Below, one piece after another: positions 10,680 through 22,049 of a stretch of DNA of 64,000 bases; the first letter of the stretch is position 1, and every line of letters starts with the position of its first letter. The DNA is from Hetaerina americana. Taxonomy: Eukaryota > Arthropoda > Insecta > Odonata > Calopterygidae. The position numbers were made by a program, and so were the translations under genes. The stretch is from NCBI GenBank assembly GCA_022747635.1, contig JAKTNV010000009.1, forward strand, positions 28,559,622 through 28,623,621. The letters are read 5' to 3'. The notes under the pieces are model-generated. The model was not told the DNA's origin. It ran no database searches and worked only from the letters and a program-made list of their open reading frames with translations.

Positions 10680-12150
10680 TTTATGGGGCAGTTGTTACAG
10701 ACCTAGATTTTTCCATCAGATTGGGATGTGTGTGTGCCATCAGAATAGAAAACTGGTGCTATGCCTTCATAATCTTTTAAGGTACTAGGTTTATATAAAT
10801 ATGCACCTACCAAAAAAAATAGCAGTGGCCTCTAAGCTGAATGTTGAGGTATGTCTTTTAAAACATGGCAGGCTTTGGTTGACAGTCTTAACCCAATTAC
10901 TGACAACACTACCTTTTTAGTCCAATCTTTCATATAAGACCATCCAATTTAGAGGAATGTCTCAAATTCCAATTCCTTCAAGCTTAATTAGAAGCCTGTC
11001 ATGGTTCACATGACCTCTGATAAGTCCAAAAACAACCTAAGAGTTCTATGTTTAGCATCTTATGAGTTAAGTAAGCTGTCGATTGCCTGATACATGATAG
11101 TCAGTAGATTTTTCAGCCCTAAGCTCATGCAGTGAATTGTAAGGTAAGAAATATTTTAAATAAACACTATATGCAAATGCATGACCTTTTTAAATCTTGT
11201 AGATTATGTATTTTGAATGGCTATCATTCTGTAATTGTTTTAATCAATAATGCAGCCACTGTTTTTGTGTATGATACCACTTTTGATTGGGATGGGAAAA
11301 TCCCTTGTATCAAAGATTACTTAATTAAAAATAAAACTGAAGCTTTTACAACTTCAAAAAAATGATAAATAGCTTTACCAGGAATTTTCTCAGGGAAAGC
11401 TCTGGATTTGTTTTCGAGCATGGAGACAATAATATTTTGATTTGTCTCTGAATAGGGCTTGACAAAAATGATGAGGGTGCATTTGCGAAATGTACATTAG
11501 CTTGAAAGGCAGTTGGACAAGGAGTAGATATGCAGTACCTATTAAATTTATTGTCCAAGGATGAGTAGCTCATGGCAATATTATTTTCAAAGTTACTTAG
11601 TTTTTGGAGAACTGAGTGCAAATCTTTCTTACCTGTGGAAAAGTGAATAATTTCCCATGCAGTCTTGGTTTTTTTGCTAGAATTGAATAACACATTATCA
11701 TTATATTTTCTTTGAGCAGTAGAAATTAATTTATGGTGATAATTTTGAATATCCTTATGAAATAACTTTAATTCATCAGTGTTAGAGTTGTAATAGAGAC
11801 AGCATGATTTTAAGAATACTCAGGTATTAATGGTTTTCTTCAGTTAAAAATGGCTAACATTCTATTTTTTGTGGTAGTTTCTGGTTTATTATTGAAAAAA
11901 CAAGTCAAAAAAGTGCCTAAAAGTTGTATAAAAGCAATTAAAATATTCATCTACCATATTGGAATTATATTAATTGTCCCAGTTTTGGCCTGGAAGTAAG
12001 AGTTCATATACCATATTTTCAGATGAAAATCATTACATATTATGAGTTTTACCATTAAGACTATCCATTGGTAGATTAAGGTTAATACTTATTTCAACCA
12101 TGCAATGGTCTGAAATTCCTAAGTCATAAACATTTCATTTGATTTTATCT
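10680..12150 (-). pseudogene. Decayed jockey-like LINE: end of endonuclease and start of reverse transcriptase
   Basis: Reading the minus strand downward, conserved landmarks appear in the correct order but in shifting frames. They are DLGISDHC (about 12125, the C-terminal SDH motif of the AP-endonuclease), KTKTAWEII plus TGKK (ORF 11693-11346, the linker), NHDRLLIKL (about 10990) and IPQHSA-RPLLFFLV (about 10850, from GIPQGSxLGPLLFxxV). The region then reads VFYSDGT, where the catalytic ADD should be. Stops and frameshifts are many, so this is a dead copy. It continues on the far side of the younger LINE at 12164-13250, where NPTRVTPSS (about 13260-13312) supplies the preceding endonuclease motif. 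Confidence 0.65.
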
Positions 12151-12163
12151 TGATCAAAGTTAA

Positions 12164-12189
12164 TATAATAATAATAATAATAATAATAC
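12164..12189. repeat. ATA/ATT trinucleotide tail
   Basis: About eight ATA units form the 3' tail of the minus-strand LINE that follows. They abut the older jockey-like sequence at 12160. Confidence 0.85.
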
Positions 12190-13250
12190 ATTTATTTGTC
12201 CGGAGATTTGTTGCATATTCATACATACACAAATATAGGACACGTCAAATATAATTTTCACAATTTCACAATAGAAGAGATACAATATATAAATATATAT
12301 ATATATATATATACATACCAATACACTAGTATAATTACATATCAATTGTTTAAGCCGGAATTGATGCATTGCGACAATTCAAGGTATTCATTTACAGAAT
12401 AGAACATATTATTTTTTAAAAGGTTAAACAGCTTTTTCTTGTAAACAGGTACTTTTGTTTCATATTTGATTTCATGGGGAAGTTTATTGAATAACCTTAA
12501 GCCCATTGCTTTGGGCCCATGGGCAGTATTGTATGTCCTGACAAATGGTTGGTGCAGGTCATTGCAGGTCCTTGTGTAGTGACTATGGTAATTGTGGTTG
12601 GACTTGTAATGGGAAATATTACCCTTTGCATGTAAGATGACATTAAATATATATATGCAAGGTACTGGTAATAAACCAAGTCTTTTGAAGAGAGGTTTAC
12701 ATGGTGCATCGCAAGGAGCATTGCTCATAATGCGTATAATCCTCTTTTGGATTTTGAAGATTATGCCCGCATGGGGAGAGGAACCCCAGAAGAGGATACT
12801 GAAAGTAACACGAGAATAAAATTCACCATAGTAAATGGATAGAAGGACCTCTAAATTTACAGAATACCTAATATTTCTAATAAGGAAGCATAGGGAGCTT
12901 AACTTGCTGCGTAATTTGAAAATATGCTCCTCCCAAGACATGTTTTTCTGCAGGATTACTCCCAGGAATTGGGTACTGGAATTTTGGGGAATGCTCACAC
13001 CTTCTACATCTACTGAGATTGCAGATGAAACTTTCTTTTTATTAGTAAAATAAATCAGGCTGGACTTATTTAAATTGGGTTTTAGAAAGTTATGAAGACA
13101 CCATGCATTGAAAATCTGAGCTACTTCGGCTGCTCTTTCTGTCAAGCTGTCTACTGAGGAGGCTGATACAATGATATTTGTATCATCAGCATACAGTATT
13201 GGGTCTATCCCCTTAATGAGCATAAGATTGTCTGGGAGATAGATAGTCAA
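12164..13250 (-). pseudogene. 5'-truncated jockey/CR1-like LINE, 3' half of reverse transcriptase
   Basis: An uninterrupted 302-residue ORF (13250-12342) begins just before the catalytic YADD of the reverse transcriptase (LYADDTN, residues 19-25). It continues through LKPNLNKSS, TQFLGVIL (thumb entry) and SILFWGS to a C terminus ending in YSVNEYLEL, as in jockey-superclade LINEs. The fingers and upper palm are absent, which is ordinary 5' truncation during target-primed reverse transcription. The 3' UTR ends in CAAATAAATG followed by an ATT trinucleotide tail (12189-12164), marking the 3' end of the element. The open frame suggests a fairly young insertion. It is not autonomous. Confidence 0.8.
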
Positions 13251-13254
13251 ATAG

Positions 13255-13320
13255 AATAGATAGTCAAATAGGGTGATAGATGAGGGAGTGACTCTGGTAG
13301 GATTATCATTCTGACTTTTT
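13255..13320 (-). pseudogene. Endonuclease fragment of the interrupted jockey-like LINE
   Basis: The minus strand encodes NPTRVTPSSITLFDYLF, a conserved endonuclease motif lying shortly before SDH in jockey-type LINEs. SDH itself is found beyond the 1.1-kb insertion, at about 12125. The two pieces bracket 12164-13250 and show that it inserted into this older copy. Confidence 0.6.
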
Positions 13321-13860
13321 TAATCATAATCATGACCTTTATTCATCCATGCCTTGGAAATATCATATGGATGTTGTCAAACAGTTTAATACATAACAAA
13401 ATGAGGAGCAAGTAAAGGATGGACAACAATGCATCTAAAATACAATAGTTTTATAGTCCATACTCATTGATGGAGTACAATGGGTTGGTGCACAACCATT
13501 TTTCAATTACATTTTGGAGCATTATGCAGCTTACTGAGTAGGCCTTGCTTGGCATGTTGTTGAAAAATTTTCTTGTCTTGTGTCTGATTGATAGTAGGTA
13601 TTAGACAGCCTTCATTGGTACACTTGTGTATCAAGATTGTCATGTAATGTGATGATATAATAATTCCCTCAGTGTTACAATTAAACTCAGGTATTCTGTG
13701 CTGTTCTTGAACTCATATATCATCCTCATTTTTTGTGACGCTGGGGGTCTGATGCAAATTCCTCCGACATGACTGTTTCTTATGTCTTTCATAAGTACTT
13801 GCTCTTCTTGTGGCAATTTTAAAAAATGTGGTGGATTTATGTAAACCTTATCCTGAGTTG
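13315..13860 (-). repeat. LINE 3'-end remnant
   Basis: The minus strand holds a broken reading frame (RKFFNNMPSKAYS, then IEKWLCTNPLYSINEYG) resembling the C terminus of jockey-like LINEs. A 3' UTR-like stretch follows, ending AATAAAGGTCATGATT near 13320. Orientation and position suggest a further minus-strand LINE insertion. Homology is weak. Confidence 0.35.
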
Positions 13861-13924
13861 TTTACTTTTACGGGTCCGAAGTACTTGCCATGTATTCCAA
13901 ATATGGCCTAGCTAAAGGAAAGCC

Positions 13925-14180
13925 AAGTATAGGGTTGCTGTAGTGTTGGACTACTGACCGGGTTTGATTCCTGGGCAAGTCTCTGAGCACCCTCAGCTCC
14001 ACCCGATTGACTTTACGGGTATCAGATCTTCCTGAAAAATCATAGCCGACACAGTGAAAGGAACTGGCTCCCCTATCCTGATGTGTGAATTTCACATGCC
14101 GTTGGGCTTAGTACTAGGTGAACTCTACCATCATCTACCAAACTGACCTTTGAGTTGATTATTGTGTTTATGATTTTTAT
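13925..14180 (+). mobile_element. tRNA-derived SINE, copy 1 (decayed head)
   Basis: The body matches the better copy at 21160-21440: GTTGGACTACTGACCGGG, a degenerate B box GGTTTGATTCC, CAGCTCCACCCGA, ATCAGATCTTCCTG, GGAACTGGCTCCCC, TGTGTGAATTTCACATGCC and AAACTGACCTT. The A-box end has decayed. It is transcribed by RNA polymerase III when intact and mobilised by a partner LINE. Confidence 0.75.
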
Positions 14181-14199
14181 GAAACAAAGTAACACCTCT

Positions 14200-14560
14200 C
14201 CCTAACCTATTCATTACTTGCTTTCATATCTTGTTTTTCTCTCCCTTTAACACAAATCATTAGTGCCGTAGATTTCCTGACATTAATCCTAACACGATTC
14301 CTTACACCACTCCAAAATCGATCTAATTCTTGAGATATTAGCCCAATCTGCCAATGTATTTATGGATATGTGAATCACTATATTGTCAGGAAATAATCTA
14401 AGACTGCTACTATTTTTGTGATTTAGGTGATTAAGATGTATCATGGAGAGTAGGGGCTCTATATCACTTTCCTGTGTTATGGTGGAATTTAAATATGCCT
14501 TTATTGAAATTAAAAAATCAATGTCTACTATTTGTCCATAGAAAAGTCCCTGATTCAGTT
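14200..14560 (-). pseudogene. Reverse transcriptase fragment (CR1/L2-like)
   Basis: One frame on the minus strand reads SSSLRLFPDNIVIH, then NTLADW, ISRELDRFW and INVRKSTALMI. This matches the palm region around the catalytic FADD (here FPDN) and the downstream basic helix of CR1/L2-type reverse transcriptases. Only about 70 residues are readable and both catalytic Asp positions are compromised, so it is a dead fragment. Confidence 0.5.
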
Positions 14561-16395
14561 GCTTATGCTAAGCTAACCATAAATTCATATAATTTTACAG
14601 GACCTCACAAAATGTTCTGAAACTCAGATGTTGAAAACTATTTTTTTTGGAAACAGGGATTTCTTATAGATTAATATATGCTGAAGGACTTTGTGATGAC
14701 CTGGGGATGGTCGTGAGTTGTCTTTTAAGAAATAAACCAAATATTCAGTAATGGACCTTAAGGTATCAATCACCATATGAAATATAGTTGTGGGAATAAT
14801 GTTTTCTTTGCTGGATAGAATGATCTATAAGATGTAACTATGATATTTGAATAGCTTCATGAATGTGCTGAAAAATATCCATTTCTTGCGCCATTTAATA
14901 TTTTAAATTAATTATAAATATGAGTTTCATCTAAATCACAATCAGAATAACATTGATAAATAATAGTTCTTCATTGAGAAAAATATTCAAGAGTTTTATC
15001 CCTGTTGCTACTACAAAAATTGAAACAAAGGTGTGGAACGAATTCCTCCTTGAATATTAGCAGATTATTCAAATATACATCACCTTTGAAACCATGTTTC
15101 AAATACATAATGTAATACAGCAGAAGATTTTTCCAATGATTGCTGTTTATATTTTTAACCCTTTGTGGAATTTTTTCAATTAAAACTGATTTCCTAAAAT
15201 CTACTCAGAACGGAACTGAGAAATCTTACTGTACTGATTAAAGTGGAAATATAGAGGCCATTTCACTAAGAGGAAGGTAAGAAAATTTTCTCTGTATGAT
15301 ATCTTTTTGTTTTATAATTTAACATTTTAACCTATCAAAAGGGAGGGACTGAAGTAAAAGGCTATTATGTTTTTATGTGAGTGACGGCATGTTCAAGGAT
15401 TATACAGTGTGGCTCTAGGTACCATATTTCCGGGCCCATAAGGCACATCGCTGCACAAGGCAGTGATTTTTCTGGTTAGAATTTACGAAAAACACTAAAA
15501 TCAGACGGAAAAGTGTGAAAGTAATTTTCTGTTAACACTTAATTTGTTGTTCAGATAAATAAATGATAATAAAGAAAACATAATCTCTATAGCTGGTGGC
15601 TACAATGTTCTGGTGTTTGCTGCTGATTTATTTTTATATTTGTTTATGTGGTAAAGCTCATCATAAAAATATGGTGAAAGCATATTATTTTGATATGGAA
15701 TTAGCTCAATTTATCATATATTTCAAATAAATTAGTTTGATTGGTAAAAGATACTGTGAACACAATTAACCCTGGTCTGTCCTGTCATGCAGACAAAATA
15801 AAACAGGCGATAAGGATGGATGAGAGGGTGGTTGATTCCCAAAATTCCCCACATAGTGAAGCCCCGGGATGCCGATGAAATATGTTTTGAGCTAGTGCTT
15901 AAAAGACACATTTGAGAGAGTACATTTGTAGTCCATCTCACAGTTAAACCCTGCAATCCTTCCCTTGGTGTGTCATGCCCTATTGCAGTGTCCCATTCGA
16001 TGAAAATGGAGTGCAGTTTGGAGCATAATGACTTATGAAAACTAGATATATTCAGTTTATGATGAAATAGTAAGGATTAAGGCATATTTATTGGCCTTTG
16101 TAGTCTGGCTCTGTGCAGTTAGCTCATCATGCAGTTTTTAACTCTACTTCTTCGGGATAGAATCTCTAATGTTGAATGCCTCTGGGTATGTTGTATTGTA
16201 AAAATATTTTGAAGGCATCTACATAAAATAATCACAATTGCAATAGGAGATGTTCGACATCACTTTAATATTCAGGTTAAATGAATGAATTTATGCAATT
16301 CTGCTGTTTATGAGGCCTAGGAAGAAAAAAAAATTGCTTTGAACTTTAGGTGCATTAGCCCCTACTTCATTTAATTACTGAATCTCTCTCCTAAT
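14561..16395. other. AT-rich region without a recognisable gene
   Basis: I find no supportable coding exon. Around 15417 a short segment (TACCATATTTCCGGGCCC, then ATAAGGCACATC) resembles a dispersed repeat found in many animal genomes. A partly similar TACCATATTTCC occurs near 3691. Neither is bounded well enough to call. Confidence 0.4.
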
Positions 16396-16600
16396 GTATT
16401 TTCCCTACACCTCTCAAGACTTTTGAAGTTATTCCCATTAATAAAAACAGGAAGCAAGAACAATGCTAATAACTATCGACAAATTGCTATACAGTCAGTG
16501 TTCATTATAATATTTCTAAATAGACTTAAATGCCACTTCAGTTAAAATAATTTTTTATCAAGTCATCAACATGGGTTCATGAAGAACAGGTTTAGCCAAA
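16396..16600 (+). pseudogene. Jockey-like LINE remnant, piece 1 of 3 (reverse transcriptase fingers)
   Basis: Frames here read LFPLIKTGSKNNANNYRQIAI and later QHGFMKNRFS, decayed forms of the P-I-F-K-xG-NYRPI and QxGFRxxxST motifs. The same element resumes at 18631 (GVP, then [12 protein letters not shown]) and again at 20237 (NNDETNLLLSAT), after two other retroelements. About 60 residues between pieces 1 and 2 are missing. Confidence 0.55.
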
Positions 16601-18625
16601 GATAGTTTTCTACAGAAAATAATCGGGATAGATAATGGAAATAAATTTTACAAGTACCTCCGGAGGAGGAAAGACAACAGGGAAAACATAACAGCTTTAA
16701 AAAAAGAGGATGGGACACTAATCGTTGATGATAAGGAAAAGGCTAATACGTTTACTAATTGGTATGCAAGTGTATTTAAGGTTATGGTAAATAAAAAGGA
16801 TCCTGTAGATTCATCTCTGAGTCATCAAGGAGGCGAAAAAATATTAAATATCAAAAGTATTAAAACGACGAGCGCAGAAATTTATAAAAAAATTATGAAA
16901 ATGAGGGCAAATAAATCAAAAGGACCAGATGGTATCTCAATTGACTTACTTAAATTGGGTGGTAGTGTAGTTTCAAATTATATAAATCATTTATTCAATG
17001 TTACCTTGAACAATAATGCCCTGCCAAATGCTTGGAAGGAGGCATATGTTACGCCAATTTTCAAAGGAGGAGATAAGGCACTAGTTGATAATTATAGACC
17101 GGTAAGCTTGACATCAGTTGTATGCAAGCTATTAGAAAAGATAATGGCTGATTATCTCTGGGACTTGTGGGAGAGTGAGAATTGGTTGTTTAGTCGCCAA
17201 TACGGTTTTAGAAAAGGGCACTCTTGCGAAACTCAGCTATTAGGGTTCTGCCAAGAAATGTTTGACTCTATGGATGCGGGAATAGAGGTGGATGCTATAA
17301 TAGTCGACCTGTCAAAAGCCTTTGACAAAGTCGACCACGATCGCTTAATGCTTAAGATGGGCCAATTGCCACTACACACAGATGGAAGAGTAATCTCTTG
17401 GGTCAGAAATTTCATGGAAGGTCGAACACAAAGGGTCAAATTAGGAGAAGTGTATTCTGAAAAAGCAAGGGTAACATCGGGAGTCCCACAAGGAAGCGTA
17501 CTTGGCCCGCTCTTGTTTTTAATATATATAAATGATCTCCCAATAATATAAATTCTCAGATTAGACTTTTTGCAGACGACTGTATTATCTACAGGAAAGT
17601 CGAAAATGACGGAGACCGTGACAAACTTCAAAGGGACATTAATAAAATGGCAGATTGGGTGACAAAAAATGGGATGGATATTAATGTTAGCAAATGCAAA
17701 TCCATCACTTTTAGCAATAAGGTAAATGGAAACAATAGGGAATATAAATTCTCAGAAAATGTCATTCCTAGAAGTGATACTGTCAAATACTTAGGTGTAT
17801 ATTTAACTAAGGACTTAGGGTGGGGGCTAAATGTGGAGTACATCTATAAGAAAGCTTTCAAAACTCTTCATTGGGTAATGAGAAACCTCAAAGGGAGCGT
17901 TAGAGCAACCAAGGAGAAGGCTTATCAGACCCTAGTAAGGCCAATTTTAGAGTACGCTTCTCTTGTATGGGACCCTCATGAAGAAGGTCATATTAAAAAA
18001 CTGGAAAAGGTGCAAAGAAAGGCTGCCCGATATGTTCTGGGGAAGCATAGGAGGATGGAGAGTGTGTCTGACATGCTAGAAACGCTGGGCTGGGAACCTC
18101 TAGAAACTAGAAGGAAAGTAAGCAGACTTTGTGGAATGTTCCGAATTCTGAAGGGGGAAAAAGCTTGAGCAGATCTTAGGAAAGAGGCGGGGAACCCAAA
18201 TTTTATAGGCAGAAATGATCACAAATTTAAGATAAAATGCCGGGCACAGAGAACAAATAAAAAAAAATTTTCTTTTCTAAATAGAACAATTGTTGAGTGG
18301 AACACCTTACCTGCAAAAATATTCGAGCCCTTTCCTAATAGAGTGTATACTTTTAAGAATAGATGTAAGGCATATATGTAATAATTTGACTGATGTGTGG
18401 TGTAATTTATTATATGTAATAGCTTAATTTTATTTTTAATTTATCTTTTTTTTTCTTGCTGATTGATTGCTGTAAATGGGATGGGGATTCACTTGTTTTT
18501 TTAAAGAGATTTGTGTTTTGAAGTCTGGTTTTATGTACTATCTTTTGCAATTATTTGGGACTTGTGTGCCACCTGACAATGTCTATTAGCACATGTGTAT
18601 TTTTAATAATAATAATAATAATAAC
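16601..18625 (+). mobile_element. L2/CR1-like non-LTR retrotransposon, 5'-truncated, nearly intact reverse transcriptase
   Basis: The element opens inside the linker (KFYKYLRRRK, DDKEKANTF at about 16640-16760). It contains the whole reverse transcriptase: SKGPDGIS, AWKEAYVTPIFKGG, DNYRPVSL, QYGFRKGHSCETQL, VDLSKAFDKVDH, TSGVPQGSVLGPLLF, IYINDL, LFADDC (catalytic, about 17565), KYLGVYL and the C-terminal WNTLP. Three reading blocks, 16784-17551, 17552-17646 and 17647-18381, are separated by a frameshift near 17548. An in-frame TGA at 18166-18168, where a Trp is expected (GEKAW), is the other clear lesion. The frame ends at the TAA at 18379. The 3' end is a TAA trinucleotide tail (18604-18624). 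With so few lesions this is among the youngest LINEs here. The endonuclease is missing, so it is not autonomous. Confidence 0.85.
18604..18624. repeat. TAA trinucleotide tail
   Basis: Six to seven TAA units end the plus-strand L2/CR1-like element. Jockey-like sequence resumes immediately afterwards. Confidence 0.85.
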
Positions 18626-18630
18626 TTTTT

Positions 18631-18845
18631 TGCTAAAAAATTGCTGTGTTATGAAATAAGAGGGGTACCAAGGCAACTTATCCTGTCACATTTAAAAGAT
18701 TGTGAGAATACAGTCACCATAACAGTCAGTAGTTTTGAATACATTACCTAAGGCAAATCCAAATCGCTAGGAATGCCTCAGGGCTCTATTCTTGGTCCAG
18801 GACTTTTCTTAATTCATATTAATGATCCGCCCTTTGTTTTAATGA
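18631..18845 (+). pseudogene. Jockey-like LINE remnant, piece 2 of 3 (palm)
   Basis: The frame reads LLCYEIRGVPRQLILSHL, then [19 protein letters not shown] and NDPPFVLM. This is the palm motif [21 protein letters not shown] with one stop upstream. It stops abruptly where the RTE-like element begins, just before the catalytic ADD, which is picked up at 20237. Confidence 0.65.
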
Positions 18846-20236
18846 GGGTAAATGGGATTGAATCAATTCAATTGGCCGGAAGACTTTGTGAGATCAGTTT
18901 TAGTTCCTATTCCGAAAAAGCTAAAGGCCACGTTATGTGAGGACTATAGGACAATAAGTTTGATATCTCACGCAGCTAAAGTTGTTCTCAGGATCATAAA
19001 CAAAAGGATAGAGAGTAGGGCAAATGATTACTTAGGGGATGATCAGTTTGGGTTTAGGAGAGGGAGAGGTACGCGTGATGCCATTGCAGTAATGAGATTA
19101 TTAATCGAGAGGAATATAGAACACAACCAGGATGTATTTGCCTGTTTCGTAGATTTCGAAAAAGCATTTGATAGAGTGAATTGGGAAAAACTAATGAGTA
19201 TATTGCAGAAAATAGGAATACATTTGAGTGAAAGGAGGCTAATCTGCAACCTGTACATGTCTCAGACTGCTCAGGTGCGAGTGGGGGACGGGGAGTCCGG
19301 TTGGGCAGTGTTAGGAAGAGGTGTAAGGCAGGGTTGCCCATTATCACCGTTGCTGTTCAACCTGTACGCAGAGGAAATGATTAAAGAGGTAGAAGTCGAG
19401 AAGAAGAGAAGAACTCGAGGTAGGAATGAAGGTGGGCCGGGAATTCGTAAAATCAGTTAGGTTTGCTGATGACCAAGCTTTAGTTTATTAGTCAGCCAAG
19501 GGGCTGCAAGCATTGCTTAGTAAATTGGAAATTCAGTGTGACAGGTATGGGATGAGAATCAATATTAATAAAACAAAGGTTATGCGATTTTCTAGAAAGA
19601 AAAAGGCTAAGCTTAACATTAAAAAAAGGAGGGCAAAAAATAGAGCAGGTAGAACAGTTTACGTATCTCAGTAGTGTTTTGGACCAACACGGTCAAAGTA
19701 GTAGGGACGTAAGGCGAAGAATTGCGCTAGGTAAAGAGGCTTTCACAAGGAGGAGGGAGTTAATGACGGGGTCGTTGAGTAAGTATGTTAAGAAAAGACT
19801 CGTAAAAACTTTAATTTGGAGCGTAGCTATGTACGGCGCGGAAACGTGGTCATTGAAGCAGGAGGATAGACGTAGACTGGAGGCTTTTGAAATGTGTGTA
19901 TGGAGAAGAATGGAGAAGGTGAAATGGTATGGTGGGCGAAGAGAGGGGTTTGTTGGGAGCAATCCTATGGAGGCAGGAAAAGTGGCTGAAGGGGGTATTG
20001 ACCGGCAGCGGGATGTTGAAGACTGTAATTGAGGGGAGAATGTTAGGCAAACGAGGAAAGGGAAGGAACAGGATACGGATGTTGGACGGGATGAAGGGAG
20101 GAAGAAAGTACTCAGAGATGAAGAGGGGCCGGATATAGAGGAGGATGATGGATTTTTTTGTTTTGTTAGGAATAATAAAATGTTTGTTTGGTAGTTGTGT
20201 CCATCCAAAAACCTACCTTAACCGGTAGATTACCTT
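18846..20236 (+). mobile_element. RTE-like non-LTR retrotransposon, 5'-truncated (copy A)
   Basis: The reverse transcriptase starts at PEDFVRSVLVPIPKK (about 18865). It runs through CEDYRTISLISHAAKV, DQFGFRRGRGTRDAI, CFVDFEKAFDRVNW and GVRQGCPLSPLLFNLY to the catalytic RFADDQA (ADD codons 19465-19473). It then continues with INKTKVM, WSVAMYGAETWSLK and RRRLEAFEMCVWRRME to the C terminus (GRNRIRMLDG). The frame breaks near 19455 and again near 19620 and 19920, with a stop at 19489. The 3' UTR (about 20140-20236) carries AATAAA and ends in a small hairpin, CTACC-TTAACC-GGTAG. The endonuclease half is missing. The protein type matches RTE-clade LINEs. It lies inside the older jockey-like LINE. 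Confidence 0.85.
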
Positions 20237-20990
20237 TAAAAATAATGATGAAACCAATTTATTACTTTCTGCAACCTCCATAAATGAATTAACTTCAAAG
20301 AGTGCATCAGAATTGCAGCTGGCAATACACAGGTGCAAAGAAAATAGTCTGAAACTGAACCATTGAAAATTCCAGGCTATATATTTCTCTCTCAACCCAT
20401 CCAAACCCAGTCTTCCAACAACAGTGATTATAGAATTTACTAAATCCACAAAATTTCTTGGCATTCGTTTGGACTTGAACTTTACATGGGATATTCATAT
20501 AAACTGCTTTTCAGGGAAAAAAAGTTCAGCATGTTTTGTCTTCAGAACTTTGAAGAAAACATGGAGTGAAGACGTACTACTAATGCTTTACTATGGCCTT
20601 ATTTACTCCAATATTACTTATGTTATCATTCTCTGGGGTTCATTTCCTTTCTCTTAAGTCACATTGAAACTACAAAAGAAGACTATTTGCATCATTGCAT
20701 TTAAACCTCCAATTTCATCTCCCCTTATATTCTTTCAAGATCTTGTGTTCCTATATTTCCTATCCAATATATCGCATTCATAGTAACATACATGAAACAT
20801 CATCTGTCAGACTTACTGCAAAATCTCAATACCAGAGTTACCATAGCACACCCCGTGAAACCTACGTATAAAATATAATTGTACCAAAATCAATGGGACT
20901 AAACCTATATTATGAATTACCACAGGTATACAAAGACGTAATGAACGGAGCACCATTTGAAAGGCAATAAGAAAAATTTCTGAGAAAATT
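20237..20990 (+). pseudogene. Jockey-like LINE remnant, piece 3 of 3 (catalytic palm to C terminus)
   Basis: Directly after the RTE-like 3' end the frame reads NNDETNLLLSATSINEL, a decayed form of FADDTNLLLSA with the catalytic ADD altered. The longest intact block (20424-20657) holds TKFLGIRLDLNFTWDIHI and LMLYYGLIYSNITYVIILWG, typical thumb and connection motifs of jockey-like LINEs. Later frames decay to about 20990. Together with 16396-16600 and 18631-18845 it forms one element split by two insertions. Confidence 0.65.
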
Positions 20991-21098
20991 TTTTACGGTA
21001 ATTGTTAATGATAAAATTTGATGTATGTATGAAATAAAACCTGGGAAAAGACATGTGCATATATGTATGATAAAAATGTATGTGTGTATATATATAAA

Positions 21099-21130
<32 letters not shown>
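21099..21130. repeat. TG/TA microsatellite
   Basis: A TG run (21099-21120) passes directly into TA repeats. It lies just 5' of the SINE at 21160. Confidence 0.9.
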
Positions 21131-21159
21131 CATGTATACATACATTATATATATACATT

Positions 21160-21440
21160 ACGTGGGTCGCGGTAGTCCAGTGGGTAGAGCGTTGGACTGC
21201 TGGCCGGAGGGTCTCGGGTTCGATTACCGGGCAAGGCACTCTGGGCACCTGCAGCTCCACCCAAGCTTAAGTGATTTTTCGGGTACCAGGTCTTCCTGGG
21301 CAACCATAACCGGCACAGGGAAAGGAACTGGCCCCCCTACTCTGATGTGTGAATTTCACATGCCATATAGGGCTTTGTACTGGGTGATCTCTACCATCAC
21401 CTACTAAACTGACCTTCGGGTTGATTACTGAGTTTATGAT
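21160..21440 (+). mobile_element. tRNA-derived SINE, copy 2 (best preserved)
   Basis: The head is tRNA-like. The A box GTAGTCCAGTGGGTAGAGCG is followed by GTTGGACTGCTGGCCGGAGG and the B box GGTTCGATTAC. The body has CAGCTCCACCC, TACCAGGTCTTCCTGGGC, CACAGGGAAAGGAACTGGC and a 17-bp imperfect palindrome, TGTGAATTTCACA. The 3' end (AAACTGACCTTCGGGTTGATTACTG) runs into a TA repeat tail (21437-21459). It is not a working tRNA gene: the acceptor stem and 3' half do not fold as one. At least three relatives occur in this window. Confidence 0.9.
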
Positions 21441-21459
21441 ATATATATATATATATATA

Positions 21460-21760
21460 ATCTTCTTTGCATATGAATGCTCTAAATTTATATTTAATGA
21501 CATCCTATATTGTTATTGTACAGCAATCCTTGGGCCAAATAAATTGCTACTACGATGTGAAGAATACGTTTTATGGGTACAGAGGATGGACTCTTTCAAT
21601 GGCCAGAGACACAACAATTTCTTTAGAGGATCAGCATCTTCCTAAAGGAGTCTTTCACTCAAAATTCATGTCTGTGATTGGCTTGAATATTTGGAGGAAA
21701 AAATAACTTTGAAGAAAGCAGGCATTTTGCTGGTTTTGAAGGCTCATTGATAATACGATG
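21460..21760 (+). other. Unassigned segment with a 79-residue open frame
   Basis: A frame open to 21706 contains INCYYDVKNTFYGYRGW. A possible acceptor, TTGTTATTGTACAG, ends near 21523, so a coding exon is conceivable. No family is recognised and no matching donor or neighbouring exon is found. Confidence 0.15.
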
Positions 21761-22049
21761 GTGGCTCCCAAAGTGAGTAACAGTTTTGCTTACTACAGTT
21801 GACACTAGATAATATAAATCAAATCCACCTATACCAAACAGATTGATTCAATGAGTGAATGACTGTTCTAATGTAAAGAGAGCCTATTTATTCTTATTAC
21901 TTTATTCTTTAAGTAAAGATGTTTTGTTTCAATTTACAATTGAGGGAGAAAATATTCGGGGAAAATGAAAAGAATACATATGAAAATATATGATGAAGAC
22001 AATTGGCAAGTAAGTTTAGACATCTTAAGAGATATGATGTTGATGAAGC

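Noticed and set aside
19462..19475. GCTGATGACC as a hammerhead box
   Set aside because: It encodes the Ala-Asp-Asp of the RTE reverse transcriptase catalytic site.
21160..21240. Functional tRNA gene
   Set aside because: A and B boxes are good, but the sequence continues into a shared SINE body, and no acceptor stem closes the cloverleaf.
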